This document shows positions 33,860 to 46,122 of a stretch of 64,000 nucleotides of DNA, in pieces. The notes under the pieces are model-generated. The model did no database searches and had not been told where the DNA came from. It saw nothing but the letters and a program-made list of their open reading frames with translations. Every line of letters starts with the position of its first letter. The first letter of the stretch is position 1. Where the stretch lies: NCBI GenBank assembly GCA_963971425.1, contig OZ020517.1, forward strand, positions 622,501 to 686,500, in the 5' to 3' direction. This DNA is from Bryoerythrophyllum caledonicum (Eukaryota; Streptophyta; Bryopsida; Pottiales; Pottiaceae). A program made the position numbers and the translations under genes.

Positions 33860-35247
33860 CTCTCACAATATTGAAGCAAAGAGATCCTATTTATCATTGT
33901 CAAGTCTATCACAATTATCATCAATGCGCGATCATTATGTTCACATTCTCTTAGAACAATTTAGATAAATCTACAGTTTCTTAAATTATTTGAGAAAGGT
34001 TGTTATAGTATATCCTCACTCAAATAATTCACTATCAAAGCCGGCGCTCAAATATAATCTTGATAATCGTTTACTGCCATGTCAGATATTTATGGCAATA
34101 TAGTTTAGACTAGTATTATAGTACATTCTTATCCTTGCTAAACAGGTTGTCCAGAGAAGACAAAAATATGTATTGACTATTAATTGATATTACCAAGGTT
34201 GCCAAAGATTAGGACATTGGTGACCACCCTAGGCGTATATTATTATCGAGTACTTTTACCCATACCTTCCTCTCCTCTCCATCTCCTGTTCCATTTGAAA
34301 CTGACTCAAGTCATCCATGTCTTGCTCATACAGGATCCCCTAGGTCATCTCAAATTTACTGCACGTTACCCATATATGGATCTCATGGACCTTATGTTTG
34401 TATCGGAGTTTCAGACGACAACAGCATGGAGATTGCCAACCCAACTGACTGCGCAGTATCACCGGCAGACGTGGTTCACTGTCCAGATCAACATACTCCA
34501 TCGTTGCAGGCGGATGAAACAACCCGGATATATGTCATGTCTACTCTCAGGAGTCCTGTCTCCTCTATAGTAGGGGATATAAAACCAGGCACGTACTCAA
34601 GATCTCAATTAAGGAGTACCCCACGTCCCAAAGATTTGAAACTCGGCTCAGCAGGATGCACTGCAGTTCATAGTTCAAATATTGACCATTGTCATTACAA
34701 TGACGGTGACAATAATGCCAAAGGTTCCTATAAGCGTGTTCGTCGTTAATGAGAATATAGCATTCGTACTTTCTGATGTATGGAATTTAATATTTCAGAG
34801 CTATTATCATGCTCTCCACATTATTCGTGGAAGCCGTCATTCGTATGACCTGATTTGCTAATCTATATTTTAACCATCAATGTTTAGATTGTATGCCTAT
34901 ACTTGGACTCTACTATTTGGAAAGAGTTATACATAACAGCTTTTGAGTGTGTATGAATGAACCACTTCTAAAGCAATCTTTATATTTTCAGTTTGTTTAA
35001 GACGGATCACGATTTCTTACATATCTCGGACTTACATCTAAATTTGTTCTTTGGCAGCTGACTTTCAGCTTAATCCGCAGGACTCTCTATTAACTTCTTA
35101 AATTCCTCTTATTGTGACATATAATAACCACTTTACACTGTAATTCCTTTCCTGTTATATATTCATGCCATTTCAATGTTCAGTGTACTTGCTGTGTCAA
35201 ACTGCTGTTCAAGTCCTTCACTAGATGCGAATTGAATTCAGTGGTTC
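33860..35247. other. Intergenic region between divergent E2 genes
   Basis: No supported gene. It separates the minus-strand ParB-like gene from the + strand transposase and presumably contains both promoters. Short frames here show no family features. Confidence 0.4.
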
Positions 35248-38200
35248 ATGGTTTCAGTGTGGAATACTATGGCCCTTGTTCGTGCTGATCATCATTCTGT
35301 TCCGGTCCTTTTTCCATTAGGTGTAGACGATCATGCTACAGTTACTTGTACAACATTAAGTTTGAGGTTTCTGTTTCGTGAGGACACTATCTTTGTCGAA
35401 GAAGAAGTTTTTGACGATCAAACCGGTCTACTTTCACATGCAGTTGGTCAGACTAGAGGAGAGAATGAAGTCGGTTCGTTCTGGTTGCTCAAGCCCGGTA
35501 AATATCGTGTATATGGAGTCTCAGAGTCTGTGTTAGATGGTTCGACTGAACTACTAACACCTAGGGAGTCGTCCACTGTTAGCATTGAGAGACCAGTGCA
35601 GTCTAGGGTCAAAATTGAGCCCGGTCTAGAAACAATTTATGAGTTGAGTGATGATTCTGACAGTGAGGTTGAAATTCAAAGATCAGACAGTAAAGCCCAA
35701 GCTGCGCTGTCTCCACATGTAGTTCGGAAGGAAACAACTACTCCAGTTAGTCCATCTCGTCATCCTGGTCACTCCAAGGTTGTGGCAAGTCTTGTTGTCA
35801 GTATCATTCATTCTTTGATGAGCCTTGGAGATCGTAAACGTTCTAAGAGTGTGTTATCTCGAATTAACTTTGATGCAATCAAACTCCAGCAGGTTGATTA
35901 CCTCCCCCCTCGTTACGATGGGGAAGTTATATTTGAATTTCCACCTTTAGGTGACCATGGCCAGAACACAAAGGCCAAGCAGCTTCGTGGAATGGATAGA
36001 CGGTACGATGGCCATGCTTGGACTCGCACAATAACATCCAATATTCAGAATGATCTGAATCTCTTGTTTCGTACATCATCTTGTTTAGGCCACCTCCGTT
36101 GCGACAACCGTGACTGTGAGTATCTTCAGCGAGACCACAGGACATCCATAGTGAATGAAACAGAGTGGGAAGGATTGTCTGAGAAGGTGTTTGAGGAGGG
36201 GTCCAAGCCTCCCACTGGTTCTACAGTTGTTTGCAAATCCTGTAACTTCCCACCCACTTGTGTTGTTGTCTGCCCTGCTAAGATCTACTATGTTACTTCC
36301 TCACCTCACATTACGAAGGCTTGTGTGCACTTGGGATCTCACGACCATCCCGTCAAGTCAGGTGATCATCGAGACTTCATCGAACTGACAGACAGCTTGA
36401 TTGGGGAGCAAGTCGAACGCACCCCATCAGCCACTCGCTCGGCTATTGTGCTTGAAACTGCTAAGGAAGTACTGGGCCCACTCCTCCTTGCTAAGGAAGG
36501 AGAACCACAGAAGATCTTGGAGTTGGACGAGCTGCAAGGTATTTTCGATCGTTGTAAGCACCTCACCTCGCCCAACATTCGTAATGCAGTCACCACGTTC
36601 AGGACTATCCGTCGCTTTGGAGTCATAGACAGTATTACCAAGTTACGCGGTGCTAGCAATTGGAAGTTCGTGCAGCAGAATAAGTTTCCAGGGCAAGGGG
36701 CGGACATGGACAAGGTCTTTGTCTTCAAGATGTCTGAAGTTGGACCGGGCAGCGGAGTCGACCTCGTGAAACGAATGCAAACTGGTGGTGACCTTGAGAA
36801 CTTTTGGATAATGTTTGACCATGTCAAACGGGTCAGGTCGTGGACGACAATGGCTTGCCATGTGTACGATTCTACATATTGCCGTGTCATGACAATTGCA
36901 GTATGCGACATGCAGTCTGAAGATGTTGCAGCCCAATCAGTCGTATGGAAGAACCTGAACGCCCTCATGGCTGCGCATGGAGTGGACAATGTCAATTTCA
37001 AAGGTTTCATGGCCGACAGTGCACAAGCCAACTGGAACGCGGTTCGAATCATATACGGAAGTGGAGATGCGTCTGAAAAGATGGTGGACAGAGAAAGGAC
37101 TTGTCTTTTCCATTGGACGCAGTCTTTGGAGAAACATACCAAGGCCGATATCCGTCAAGACCTGCAATCTCAGCATCGAAGACTATGCTTGCAGTACAAG
37201 AATGCAAAATCGATGGCGGAGGCCGAGACGAAGTTTCTGGCAATTCGGGCATGGTGGATGTCATCCGGTGCAGCAACTGAACAAGCCCTTCCTCGTCTGG
37301 AGCTCTGGCTAGCCTTCTGGCATTTCCGTTACCGCCAATGGGGTGGATTTATGGAGTTGGTAAGTCTAGATTTCCCTCTATATTTCATCTATACTTCATT
37401 CTATATAGTACTACTACATGAATTCCACCATTATGCTAATTCGGGAGTGTATTCACATTGCAGGATCTTAGTGAAGACGAACTAGCGGAAATGCCATCCT
37501 GTAACCTTGCTGAATCTATCTATAACAAGTGGAAGCAGCAATCTGGCGATCGAGGCAGCGACCTATATGTGGCAACAGTCGATGACTTCGTGCGTGCTTT
37601 CATGCAGTGCTCAGCATATTGCCAATTCCTGAAGGGAGAGAACCCTGGTACTGGACCGTCGAGGGAGGAATTGAAGCTACGGAGTGCTCAGAGGTCAGCC
37701 GCAAAAATAGGAAACTCCAAACGGCTTCATGAGGCCATCTTGAAGATGCCTGGCGGTGACGAGTGGTGCACCAGGACTCCCCACCTCGAAGGGGAAGAGG
37801 TTTTTGTTTCTCTGAAGCGTAAACCAAATACTGCTTTTGGTGACGAACGTGAATCTCACAGGCCAGACAAGATCAATATATCCCGTCCACGCGTCCAAAC
37901 CAGATCTGCCCGACTGAACTCCTCTCCACCTCCTGTGATAACTCCTGATTCTCCCTCAACTATAGATGACAAGCAGCAGCAATTCCATCCGACGACGCTC
38001 CGCAGCAGCTCGATCAGTACCACGTCACCGCAGTTGAGGAGACAGCATGCAACCTTGCCCAGTGGCACATCGCACGTCTGCCTAAGACATCTGCGAAGGC
38101 TTGCTTTGCTCTACAAGCAATCACCAAGAAGAAGTGCGTTGTGAGGATTGTACAAGACGGGAAGAGCACTGCTGCACCTACCTACTCGGGCCTCATGAAG

Positions 38201-38911
38201 AATTATCGGAAGAATAGGACCGACCCCATGGACTTCTTCTTTTGCAACGACGATATTGAGAGGTGCGTCAAGGGCACAAGGAGGAAGTGGGTTCTCTCAG
38301 TGCCGAGCGTTCCAGAGGTATGGCCGGTTAAGTTGGGGACCAACTTAACCTCCAAAGAGATCCTCTCTTTAGAAAACGCAGGCTTTAGACTGCCCCAGCA
38401 GAAGGAGATGACACCTACAAGACTTTTTCAGGACCACCCTTTGCCTGTGGACTTAACAAGCTACACAACTCCAGCATATCCGAATGAGTTTCCTTCCCGG
38501 CGTTCAGGGAAGTTGATTCGGCGCAACAAGAAGGCCCCGTCAACAAAGCACGCCAATAATTGTGCCTCAGCCATATCACTAAAAGGCAGAGTGCACAAAT
38601 TGTGCATGCTTCGAGCACCTGCCTTAGGATGCATTGTCTCATTGGATTTCGGGACGCCCCCAAAGATACAGCAATACTACTTGACAATTTCGCAGCTGCC
38701 AGCATACAGTTGTCCTAACTTCAAGGAGATGGCGACTAAAGCAATTGGAAACAAGGGTCAATGGGCCAACTGTAAGCATTTGTACTATTTGTTTACTGTA
38801 GTGTGTGGTTTGGACTCAGAATCAGATACGTTCATTCATGCAGCTAGTTTTAGCTTCAACGAAGTGAATAGAGTTTTGAACGGTGGTTTACTGAAGTACC
38901 TTGACTCTTAG
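35248..38911 (+). CDS. MULE-like transposase of E2
   Basis: Exon 1 (35,248-37,359) and exon 2 (from 37,464) join in phase 0 across a short GT-AG intron. Near 37.95 kb the frame changes and continues open to 38,911, by a further small intron or a frameshift. Residues about 330-380 hold a Cys/His cluster (CKSCNFPPTCVVVC ... HLGSHDHPV) reminiscent of WRKY/GCM or FLYWCH fingers. The MULE-type catalytic region follows: TMACHVYDSTYCRVM, FMADSAQANWNAVR and CLFHWTQSLEKH (D, D and C/H landmarks). The last part has a SWIM-like finger (YSCPNF ... WANCKHLYYLF) whose first Cys is replaced. The family was assigned by motif order. It is the likely mobiliser of E2 and fits the 11-bp duplication. Confidence 0.7.
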
Positions 38912-39352
38912 AGTTTTCTGTTTCTTCAGAGAAACATATGTATGGAGGATTTGTTATAATCATGATGTAGTGAGACTAAAAGGGCCACTACAAGATATTT
39001 GACTCACCACATGTATTTCACTGTTCCAAAGTTGCTTGACCCTTTTAGAATACGCATAATTCTCATTATACTGAAACAGTTCGTCTTTGACTTGAGAGGA
39101 TAAGTTATTTATTTCTGATACGGTAAGTCTCAATTTACTAAACAGTAAGACCCATTCACTGAAACAGTAAGTGATATCATATAACTAACACAGTATGCCT
39201 CATTTCAGTGATACAGTAAATTTTATTTTAAAGTATACTAAATGCTCATTTGACTAAAATTATATGTTATCCCAAGTCTAATACAGTGAAAATCCATTTA
39301 CTGATCTAGAATGTTTCTAAATCACTAGACCCTAGGTAGTATTCAAATCTTT
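38912..39352. repeat. Subterminal ACAGTAAG-type repeats near the E2 right end
   Basis: From about 39,115 to 39,300 the motif ACAGTAAG/ACAGTATG/ACAGTAAA recurs every 20-30 bases (for example CTAAACAGTAAGAC, CTGAAACAGTAAGTG, TGATACAGTAAATT). No ORF. Candidate protein-binding subterminal repeats. Confidence 0.5.
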
Positions 39353-39481
39353 CACGGCCGTAGGCCCTCATTGTACACGATCATAATTCCAAATATTCAA
39401 TTTACCAGATTTACCAGATTGTTCACTGATATATTTACATTTTTTTCTGTACTTGAACCCTTAATTGTCCACGGTCATAGG
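39353..39481. promoter_or_regulatory. Right subterminal motif pair (inverse of CCTATGACCGTGG)
   Basis: CACGGCCGTAGG at 39,353-39,364 and CCACGGTCATAGG at 39,469-39,481, opposite in orientation to the left-end pair. Confidence 0.6.
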
Positions 39482-39584
39482 TCCCAATATTTACTAAGTT
39501 TAGAAAGAAAAAAAAAAAACGGTTAGTCCAAAAATACCCTAAGCTTACTGCTTAAAGTTACATTTTAATCAAAATATCTCAGAA

Positions 39585-39639
39585 CTTACCGCTCACCGCT
39601 CACCACTCACCGCTCTACGCTCGCAAAATAGCTTCGTCC
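39585..39639 (-). repeat. E2 right terminal inverted repeat
   Basis: Read on the minus strand it starts GGACGAAGCTATTTTGCGAG, followed by GAGCGGTGAGTGG-type tandem units, mirroring the left end with a few differences. Confidence 0.85.
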
Positions 39640-39650
39640 ATCTCCAAGCG
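39640..39650. repeat. E2 right target-site duplication
   Basis: ATCTCCAAGCG, identical to 11,730-11,740. Beyond it the sequence should be the displaced 5' part of retrotransposon A. Confidence 0.85.
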
Positions 39651-39834
39651 TACACCCTTACCTCCCTAGGTTCCAATTTATTGTAACACTTGAAGTGTAG
39701 GCTACAACGGTGAAGTCGTATAATGCAGGAAAATACGTTCGTTGTTGCGTACCACACGGCCCAGGTACAATACGGGTAAATATGGATATCGACCCACTGC
39801 ACGGGTGTCAAGCTACTTCCGGGTATCTATCACA

Positions 39835-40552
39835 ACACAGGGTATCAAACGGATAGGGTATTAAAATTAATGCTGGATAATCTCTGCAGGTTATCAATCC
39901 CGACTACCGGCCATCAACCCGACAGTCGTTCATAAATCCCACAACCGATTATCAATCCCCACAGTCGGTCATCAACCCGACTGCGGTTATCAACCCAACT
40001 ACAGGTCATCAACCCCACAGCCGGATACCAGCAGAAGACAGGTTTTCACATAGGGTAGGGTATCACGTTGGACAGGCGGGTACCATGTACTCAACCGGGT
40101 ATCAGCTCACAGGTGGATATCAACACTCAAAACCAAGTTACAGCACTCAATCCGAGTACCCTCAGTGAATCTGGGTATCCTAACTCAATTCGGTACCCGG
40201 AAGCCGGATATAAACCTAACTGCCCGGGTATGCACCCATGCCCTGGTTACCAACCTGCTGCACCGGGTGTCAACACCTCCCTGGGTATCAACACCTGCCT
40301 GGACATCAACAGGAAAGCCGGGGTATAGTTCGGAAGAACGGGTATCATCTGAAAACCGGGTATCAGACCCTAAAACCCGGTATCAACTCTCGAAACGGGT
40401 ATCCAACAAGCACGAGGGTCTCAACCAGTAGTACGGGTATTATGTCGCAGCAACTGGGTACGAATATTAATGCAGGGTATCTTAGACCGAGAGGGTATCA
40501 AGGATCCAGGAGGGTATCAGTATAGCAAGGTAGCAGCAGAACCCGGGTACCT
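39835..40552. repeat. Degenerate GGGTATCAAC tandem array
   Basis: Roughly 30 imperfect units of about 20-26 bases with the core CCGGGTATCAAC (early units read CGGTCATCAACCCGAC). Clear copies lie around 40,220-40,400 and 40,490-40,520. It adjoins the displaced 5' end of retrotransposon A and may be part of its LTR (inference). From 40,575 to 40,690 a second short array, CCTGCCTGCACCCTG, follows. Confidence 0.75.
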
Positions 40553-40699
40553 GCTTGCTGTCGACGCACCTGTCTGTGCAGAGTCCCGCGTCTGTATGCA
40601 CAGACACGATTCTGCCCGCACCTGTCTGCACCGTACCCTGTCTGCACCCTGCCTGCACCCTGCCTGCGGACACACCGTGTCTGCCTGTGCGCGCCGATT

Positions 40700-42062
40700 C
40701 TTTGTGCGATCAAAACCCCTGCTTACACCTCTCGCCACTGCACCTGACTGTCCGAACGCCCAGCCCTCTTCTACACAAATCGCAACTCCGCGCTTGCGAT
40801 CCACTCCACGCTGCTTACAACAAACTTGTCTCCTCGCAAACCACAGATCACACGCCACCGCAACCATACTCCGACCCTAAGCAAAACCCTGCGCTCCACC
40901 TGCACATACAATGCCGAGTCATTCCTCCACGCCTCGCTCCTCGCGATGATCGCGTTAATGACCAGTGCCGACGCACTCCCAAGGGTGTACAACTTCAATC
41001 TGGCGTCTAGCTTCTCTCGCTTCGCGAACTCCTTGCTCTCCTTGCACGGCGTGAGATCCACAACGTCAGCCTGGGCGGCCTCGGGTGCCACGACTGTACT
41101 CGTCCCGCCCAGCGCCGCAAGTGCCAACGAGACAGGTTCAGACTCACGTGGTGTGTAACTACAAACAATAGTACCAGGCTCCGAATGCGCTGGATCGTGA
41201 AGGAGAGCAGCACGACGCCGTAAATGCTGGCTACTACGCTGTCCACGAGACACGGAGCAGACACCCCGAACCCGCTCGGCAACCCGCTCCAAACCCCCGC
41301 CGTTGCAGTACGTTCGTGACTGCTCGTACTTGCTCGCGCAAACTCCTTCACCTCCACCAGTGACGTGAGCCCTTCCCCCGAACTCGTACCGATTGCGCAC
41401 ACCTCGTCCCAAAACGCGCCAGGACTTGCTGCTCCTCCTCCCTGCCGCACGCCTCGGCACCCCCGCACCTCCGCGCCCAAAACGGATCTGAGGCAGACTA
41501 TTCGTGACCAAACAATGGATGAAGTACGTAAAGTCAACATACTTTCATCCACAAATATTAGCAACGGTAATCGTCCACCTCACCCTTCTTATCTTATCTA
41601 ATGAACCTCATCCATCTAGCTAAGCACACTTGAGGTTTTGCAACAAAATTTCAGCACTAAAACATTGCTCAAAAACACCCTAAACACAACATTTTGAGGG
41701 TTTTAAGTGTCACTAAATCACTAGGAATACACTCATATCTTAGTGATGATCTTTCTCAAGTAATAAACAAGTAGAAAATACTCATAAACTACACATAGTC
41801 AAGCCAATGCCATTCTTAAAGAATGAACGCATAATAACAATGAAGTTCAAGAAGTGCACGCACAAACGCACTCTCTCACTCCATCACGTGGGAGACTCAA
41901 CTTGAGAAAGATGAGTCTCCCCACACTACACGTGGAGGTCATTTGGACTCCAAGTCCCAAATGAGGTGTCAAAAGACACCACCAAGGCCCTAAAAGTCAA
42001 AGAACACTAATACTAACTCTAATTAATAACTAAAGCTAGCATCTAGGTCTTCCTTGGGCCAT
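40700..42062. other. Region without a supported gene
   Basis: C/G-rich to 41.5 kb, then A/T-rich. A 246-codon open frame on the minus strand (40,771-41,511) has an interesting inner stretch ([18 protein letters not shown]) but no recognisable domain and strongly biased composition. It could be a decayed retroelement exon; I do not call it a gene. Confidence 0.35.
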
Positions 42063-42488
42063 TTAACCTTCTAGTTGGTTTACAACGCGTAAACCAACCT
42101 CCACAAACCCTCCAACGCGTCGAACCTGACAAAGTTGAAAAGCACGGAAAAACCTCATGTCCAACGAATCAACCTCCACTAGGCGACCTGGAGCAACCAT
42201 GTAGCCAATCCCACCTCCCGTTCCAAGAGCATACAAGTTTTGAATTTCCATGGATTGTACAACATCCACGATAGTCTCGGTTGAGGAAAAATCCGCAAGA
42301 ACGAAATCCAAGTCGATTGTCTTTCGGCTGGAGCAGTGCAAGTACACAGCATAGCCTCCAACGATCTTGAATGCCCGATTGCTTTCTTCGAAGTGGGCTA
42401 CCAAAGCCGTGTACGCCGTTCTCAAATCCTCATCAGTGGGGGCAAGGACGTCACGCTTGGTAAACTGAGCCGGTGCAGCCCGATCCAT
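42063..42488 (-). CDS. Nucleotidyltransferase-like small protein
   Basis: 141 residues, starting MDRAAPAQFTKRDV. The segment KIVGGYAVYLHCSSRKTIDL followed by DF matches the nucleotidyltransferase fold core: a GG helix start followed by a K/R-T-x-D-x-D metal-binding pair. A second part (GYMVAPGRLVEVDSL) supplies a third acidic strand. Family members usually transfer nucleotides to RNA, protein or small molecules; the substrate cannot be told. The protein is short and may be only one exon or a fragment. It lies alone among repeats. Confidence 0.5.
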   Translation of the reverse strand: MDRAAPAQFTKRDVLAPTDEDLRTAYTALVAHFEESNRAFKIVGGYAVYLHCSSRKTIDLDFVLADFSSTETIVDVVQSMEIQNLYALGTGGGIGYMVAPGRLVEVDSLDMRFFRAFQLCQVRRVGGFVEVGLRVVNQLEG

Positions 42489-42726
42489 AGATCCTAAGTT
42501 CGTTGATTTTTTCTTCTACAGTAGAATAAAAGCACATAGAATTGAGGTAAGTGCACGTACTTTGTACGTGTAGACAGCTTCGGTCAAAATAAATCAAATC
42601 CATAATGGTAATGGTCAGTGACACCACGTACTGCAGAAAGGGAACTGCTCGGTCGTCCCAGCACGACCTGCATGACAAAGTCACAAAATCAGCCGCAGCA
42701 TTAATCATGTGTAGTTTGTGGAAAAC

Positions 42727-44125
42727 TCACATCTTAAGGTTTCAACTCGACCTCTAGATCTCCACAACGTAAAATACTCTATCTTCTTCTTTGAAACTGA
42801 ACAGTATCAATCATTGCAGCAATCCAATGCTTCAGCGAAATAAGCACTTGAAGCTTCAGCACTTTGTCCAAGGCATTGCCAACTCACATCTTGAGGTTTC
42901 AACTAAGAAGATAACCTCCACAGTTTCACAACATTAAAATACTACACAGATTATATTGTTTAGTGCAAGAATCAAGTGTGGGTTCTCATACTAGTTGTGA
43001 CAACAGTTATACTAGTTTTGATGACGGTCATACTAATTGTGATAACGGCCAACATTACTTAAGTTATTGTAATTAGCATGTCTCACTTGATCTTATTCCA
43101 AAATTATTGTGAGTTTCCGTTATTAGTGCGGTGCAGCTCGAACGAAATAAGATAATTTCTGTAGCTTTTTTCTTGAAATTGAAGAAAGTTAGCCATAGGA
43201 TAAATCCTCTACACTTGGTCTATTTCACATCTTAGAGTTTCAACTAAAACGACCTCCAAGTTTCACAACAAAAACATATGACTATTCCTTCAAACTCAAA
43301 AAATCAGACTCCTATGCACTTTGTCCAAGTCACGACCAATTCACATCCTAGGATTTCACCTAAAAAAACCTTCAGCGTTTCTTATAGTAGTGAAGACGCA
43401 CCAATACGTGAAACTACACAGCGGCCACGCTCAACGCCCCCACAGGAAGCACCGTTCAATTCCTAAAAACTAGCACCAACACAACATGCATGTCAAATGT
43501 GCAAAAAACTTACAATAACACCACGCGAAACATCAGCAGGTCCTACACAACACCAACAGAACACATGCCTATACACCATGCACAAACACACATTGACAAA
43601 AGATGAACCATATAGCACACAACAAAGGGAAAAGGCCAGTAACATTCATGGTACAACATGACATGCCCCTGTGCACTTGACCTGATTCACATCATAAAGT
43701 TTCAACTAAGACGACCTCCAAGTTTCACAACATAAGCTTATGCCTTTTCCTTCAAACTCAAGAAACCAGACTCCTATGCACTTTGTCCAAGTCACGACCA
43801 ATTCACATCCTAAAAAAACCTTCAACGTTTCTTACAATTGTATAGACGCACCTTTTACTTGGAACTGAACATCCGCCACGCTCAGCATCCTCACAGGGAA
43901 CACGGTACAATTCCTGCAAATCAACACCAATACAACGCGCACGTCAAATATGCACAAAACTTACAATAACACCACGCGAAACATCAGCAGGTCCTACACA
44001 ACACCAACAGAACACATGCCTATACACCATGCACAAACACACATTGACAAAAGATGAACCATATAGCACACAACAAAGGGAAAAGGCCAATAACATTCAT
44101 GGTACAACATGACATGCCCCCTTCC
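42727..44125. repeat. Dispersed and tandem repeats (about 455-bp duplication)
   Basis: A 50-base block, CACATCTTAAGGTTTCAACT followed by CGACCTCCAAGTTTCAC, recurs at about 42,727, 42,887, 43,222 and 43,684. The segment 43,222-43,670 is duplicated at 43,684-44,125 (offset about 451-461). The most conserved part starts CATCAGCAGGTCCTACACAA at 43,531 and 43,982. No ORF is supported here. Confidence 0.8.
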
Positions 44126-45103
44126 CTTCTTAAAGGCTGCAAAAAATTATTTCTACTTCAACCTTGAGACCACGAAGTCCTTCCATACTTAATGAGATTG
44201 TATTTGAGACACCAGCAAGCGCATCGATCGATCTAATTGCCACCGAGTGTGAACCATTCAAAACACAGTGTCCTACATCCTATTGAGCCTTTGGATGACT
44301 TTACAAAGAACTCTAATGTGAATATATTGAACGGATGAGAGGCACTTACAGGTTGGACGCAAAGGTGGCAGATAGACTGCGCTTGTTAGCGACTTCATTG
44401 ACAGTCCTTCCTAGTACAAGCGCACACGTTCATTCTCTGCCACCATGAGCAGAATTCGAGCTTTGCCTTGCCTTTGATGCCCTACTTGAGAGTTCAATCT
44501 CGGAGATCTACAGCAGCTCCAAACAAGACTGAATACTTAGAAACCTTCTGAAATCCTACATCGCTTCTTTGTTTCAAATGTGTTCAAGATTTGCACTCGT
44601 AAAGAGTCTAGCGCAATGTTAGTTACCTAAATTGGGATGAAAATCACCTGTACTCACACGACAATCAACAAAAAGCTTACAAATACACGTCGCGACAATT
44701 GCAACTTGGAAGAAATAGTAATGCAAAGGCAAGCAAAGGAGACTGTGCGGAGAGAGAGAGTGGGGGCAGGGGAGGGGAGAATGATATGGCAGGGTGGGCG
44801 ATGCGGACGCTACAGGGCCGCAGACGTCGTTGTCACTAGCCGTCATGGACAAAGTATACGCTCTTTACTCGGCAGGCTAATATTCGGAACCGTATTTGAA
44901 CCCCGTAGTGCTTAAGGATATCCGCCAAGCTGGAGAGGCCACCGACAGTGCCTTCAAGACCCTAGCATGGAGCTCTGTAGGTCCCAAAATTTAATCCTCA
45001 TGAGAAGAGCTAGACACAAGAGCTACTCTTAGCGATCCTTAATATTGTAGTCACTCACGAAGAAGAGGGAGTTGAGAAAATTCGTACGGGAGAAGGGTAG
45101 CCG
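44126..45103. other. Region without a recognised gene
   Basis: Single-copy-looking sequence with only short frames and no recognised motif. A GA-rich stretch lies at 44,740-44,790. Confidence 0.4.
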
Positions 45104-45477
45104 AGCTTGCGAGAGCATCTCCACCCGCACCGCAAACCGCCAAACTGGCAATGCGGGGTGGTTGAGTGCCCACACTGCATGCCCCAAACGGGGCATCGGT
45201 GTGGGACTTTTCCGTTGTACCGAGCCCCGAACGGGGAACTGGGGTTGGGCACCCAGCTCCCCGGGGTTTGCAGTTCCGGCCCCCCCACTCCCCGCATGCC
45301 GAGAGTGGAGCAATCGGATTTTTTTATTTTTTATTTTTTATTTTTTTTATATATTTTTTTTTAAAATGAAAAATGAAAGAATCCTGAAGCGGCCGGCCAG
45401 CTGCAGCTGGCCCACACCAAAATCTCCCCTTGGCGTGGGAGTTTCTCCACGAGGGGTGGAGATGCTCTGAGCTTGCG
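45104..45477. mobile_element. Mutator-type MITE, 356 bp with 9-bp duplication
   Basis: The element 45,113-45,468 has inverted ends AGAGCATCTCCACCC and GGGTGGAGATGCTCT. It is flanked by perfect 9-bp duplications GAGCTTGCG (45,104-45,112 and 45,469-45,477). The interior is GC-rich with an AT/T-rich patch and no coding capacity. Nine-base duplications point to a MULE-mobilised miniature element; its ends are unlike those of E2 and E3. Confidence 0.88.
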
Positions 45478-46122
45478 GAAAAGAACATGTACATATTGTT
45501 GAGTATTCTTGAGGTACTCCTCTTGTACTATTGTCTTGGGAAGTTTATGACTTATAAAGGTTCCTATGACTGCGTAGAAAACCCATAGTTCTCGAGTCCA
45601 TGCAGCTGCAAACAGACTTCCGCCAAGTTGCAGCAGTTTCTACAGCTGGATCTAGCAAGGCGTTGGAATGGAGGCACCAAATTCTCCAAGAGTGACCCAC
45701 CTATAAACCTCTTTGTTATAAGTCGCCTTCCGCATTGAAAATTGCTCCAATGCGGTGCTCGGTAGAAGATGGAAAACAATACTCTAATGATGGTGAATAG
45801 TGTTACCTACACTTGTTGATTTTAAAATGTTATAAGTTTTTACTTGTAATGAATATTTTAACCATCTATATTTACAAAGATCCTTCTCTTTGAGTAGTAT
45901 TTACATCAATGCTCTTGGTAAAAATATTCATTGCATGAAAAAACTTATAACATTTTTTAATCCATTGAGAAGTTGGTGCTCTACTCTTCGGTTGCCTTTG
46001 CGTGCTCTCCATCCATTTCAGCAGCTCAATGAAGGTGTTGGGGGCTGAAGGACAACCGCTTCCAATGACAAAGCTTGACGTTTGCACATTGCAATGCAAT
46101 GCAACAACTCTATTACCGTAGT
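45478..46122. other. Region without a recognised gene
   Basis: Only short frames; no repeat or motif that I can support. Confidence 0.4.

Larger units (their letters stand above)
11741..39639. mobile_element. E2: complete Mutator-like transposon with ParB/methyltransferase-like cargo
   Basis: Ends are defined by terminal inverted repeats (GGAAAAGCTATTT at left; GGACGAAGCTATTTT on the opposite strand at right), arrays of GTGAGCG units just inside, and an 11-bp target-site duplication. Total length is 27.9 kb, or about 16.9 kb without nested retrotransposon B (18,220-29,203). Contents: a minus-strand spliced gene with ParB-like and methyltransferase-like domains, an array of a 16-nt palindrome, and a + strand MULE-like transposase with a SWIM-like finger. 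The insertion separated the body of retrotransposon A from its 5' end. Confidence 0.85.

Noticed and set aside
35248..37485. hAT or KDZ-type transposase
   Set aside because: Motif order with MADSAQANW, a C/H pair and a SWIM-like finger, plus the 11-bp duplication, fits MULE better than 8-bp hAT.
39835..40552. Possible CRISPR array
   Set aside because: Units are too degenerate, spacers are repeat-like and no cas-like gene is present; the genome is eukaryotic.
40771..41511. 246-codon minus-strand ORF as a gene
   Set aside because: GC-driven open frame over repeats, with no domain and overlapping open frames on both strands.
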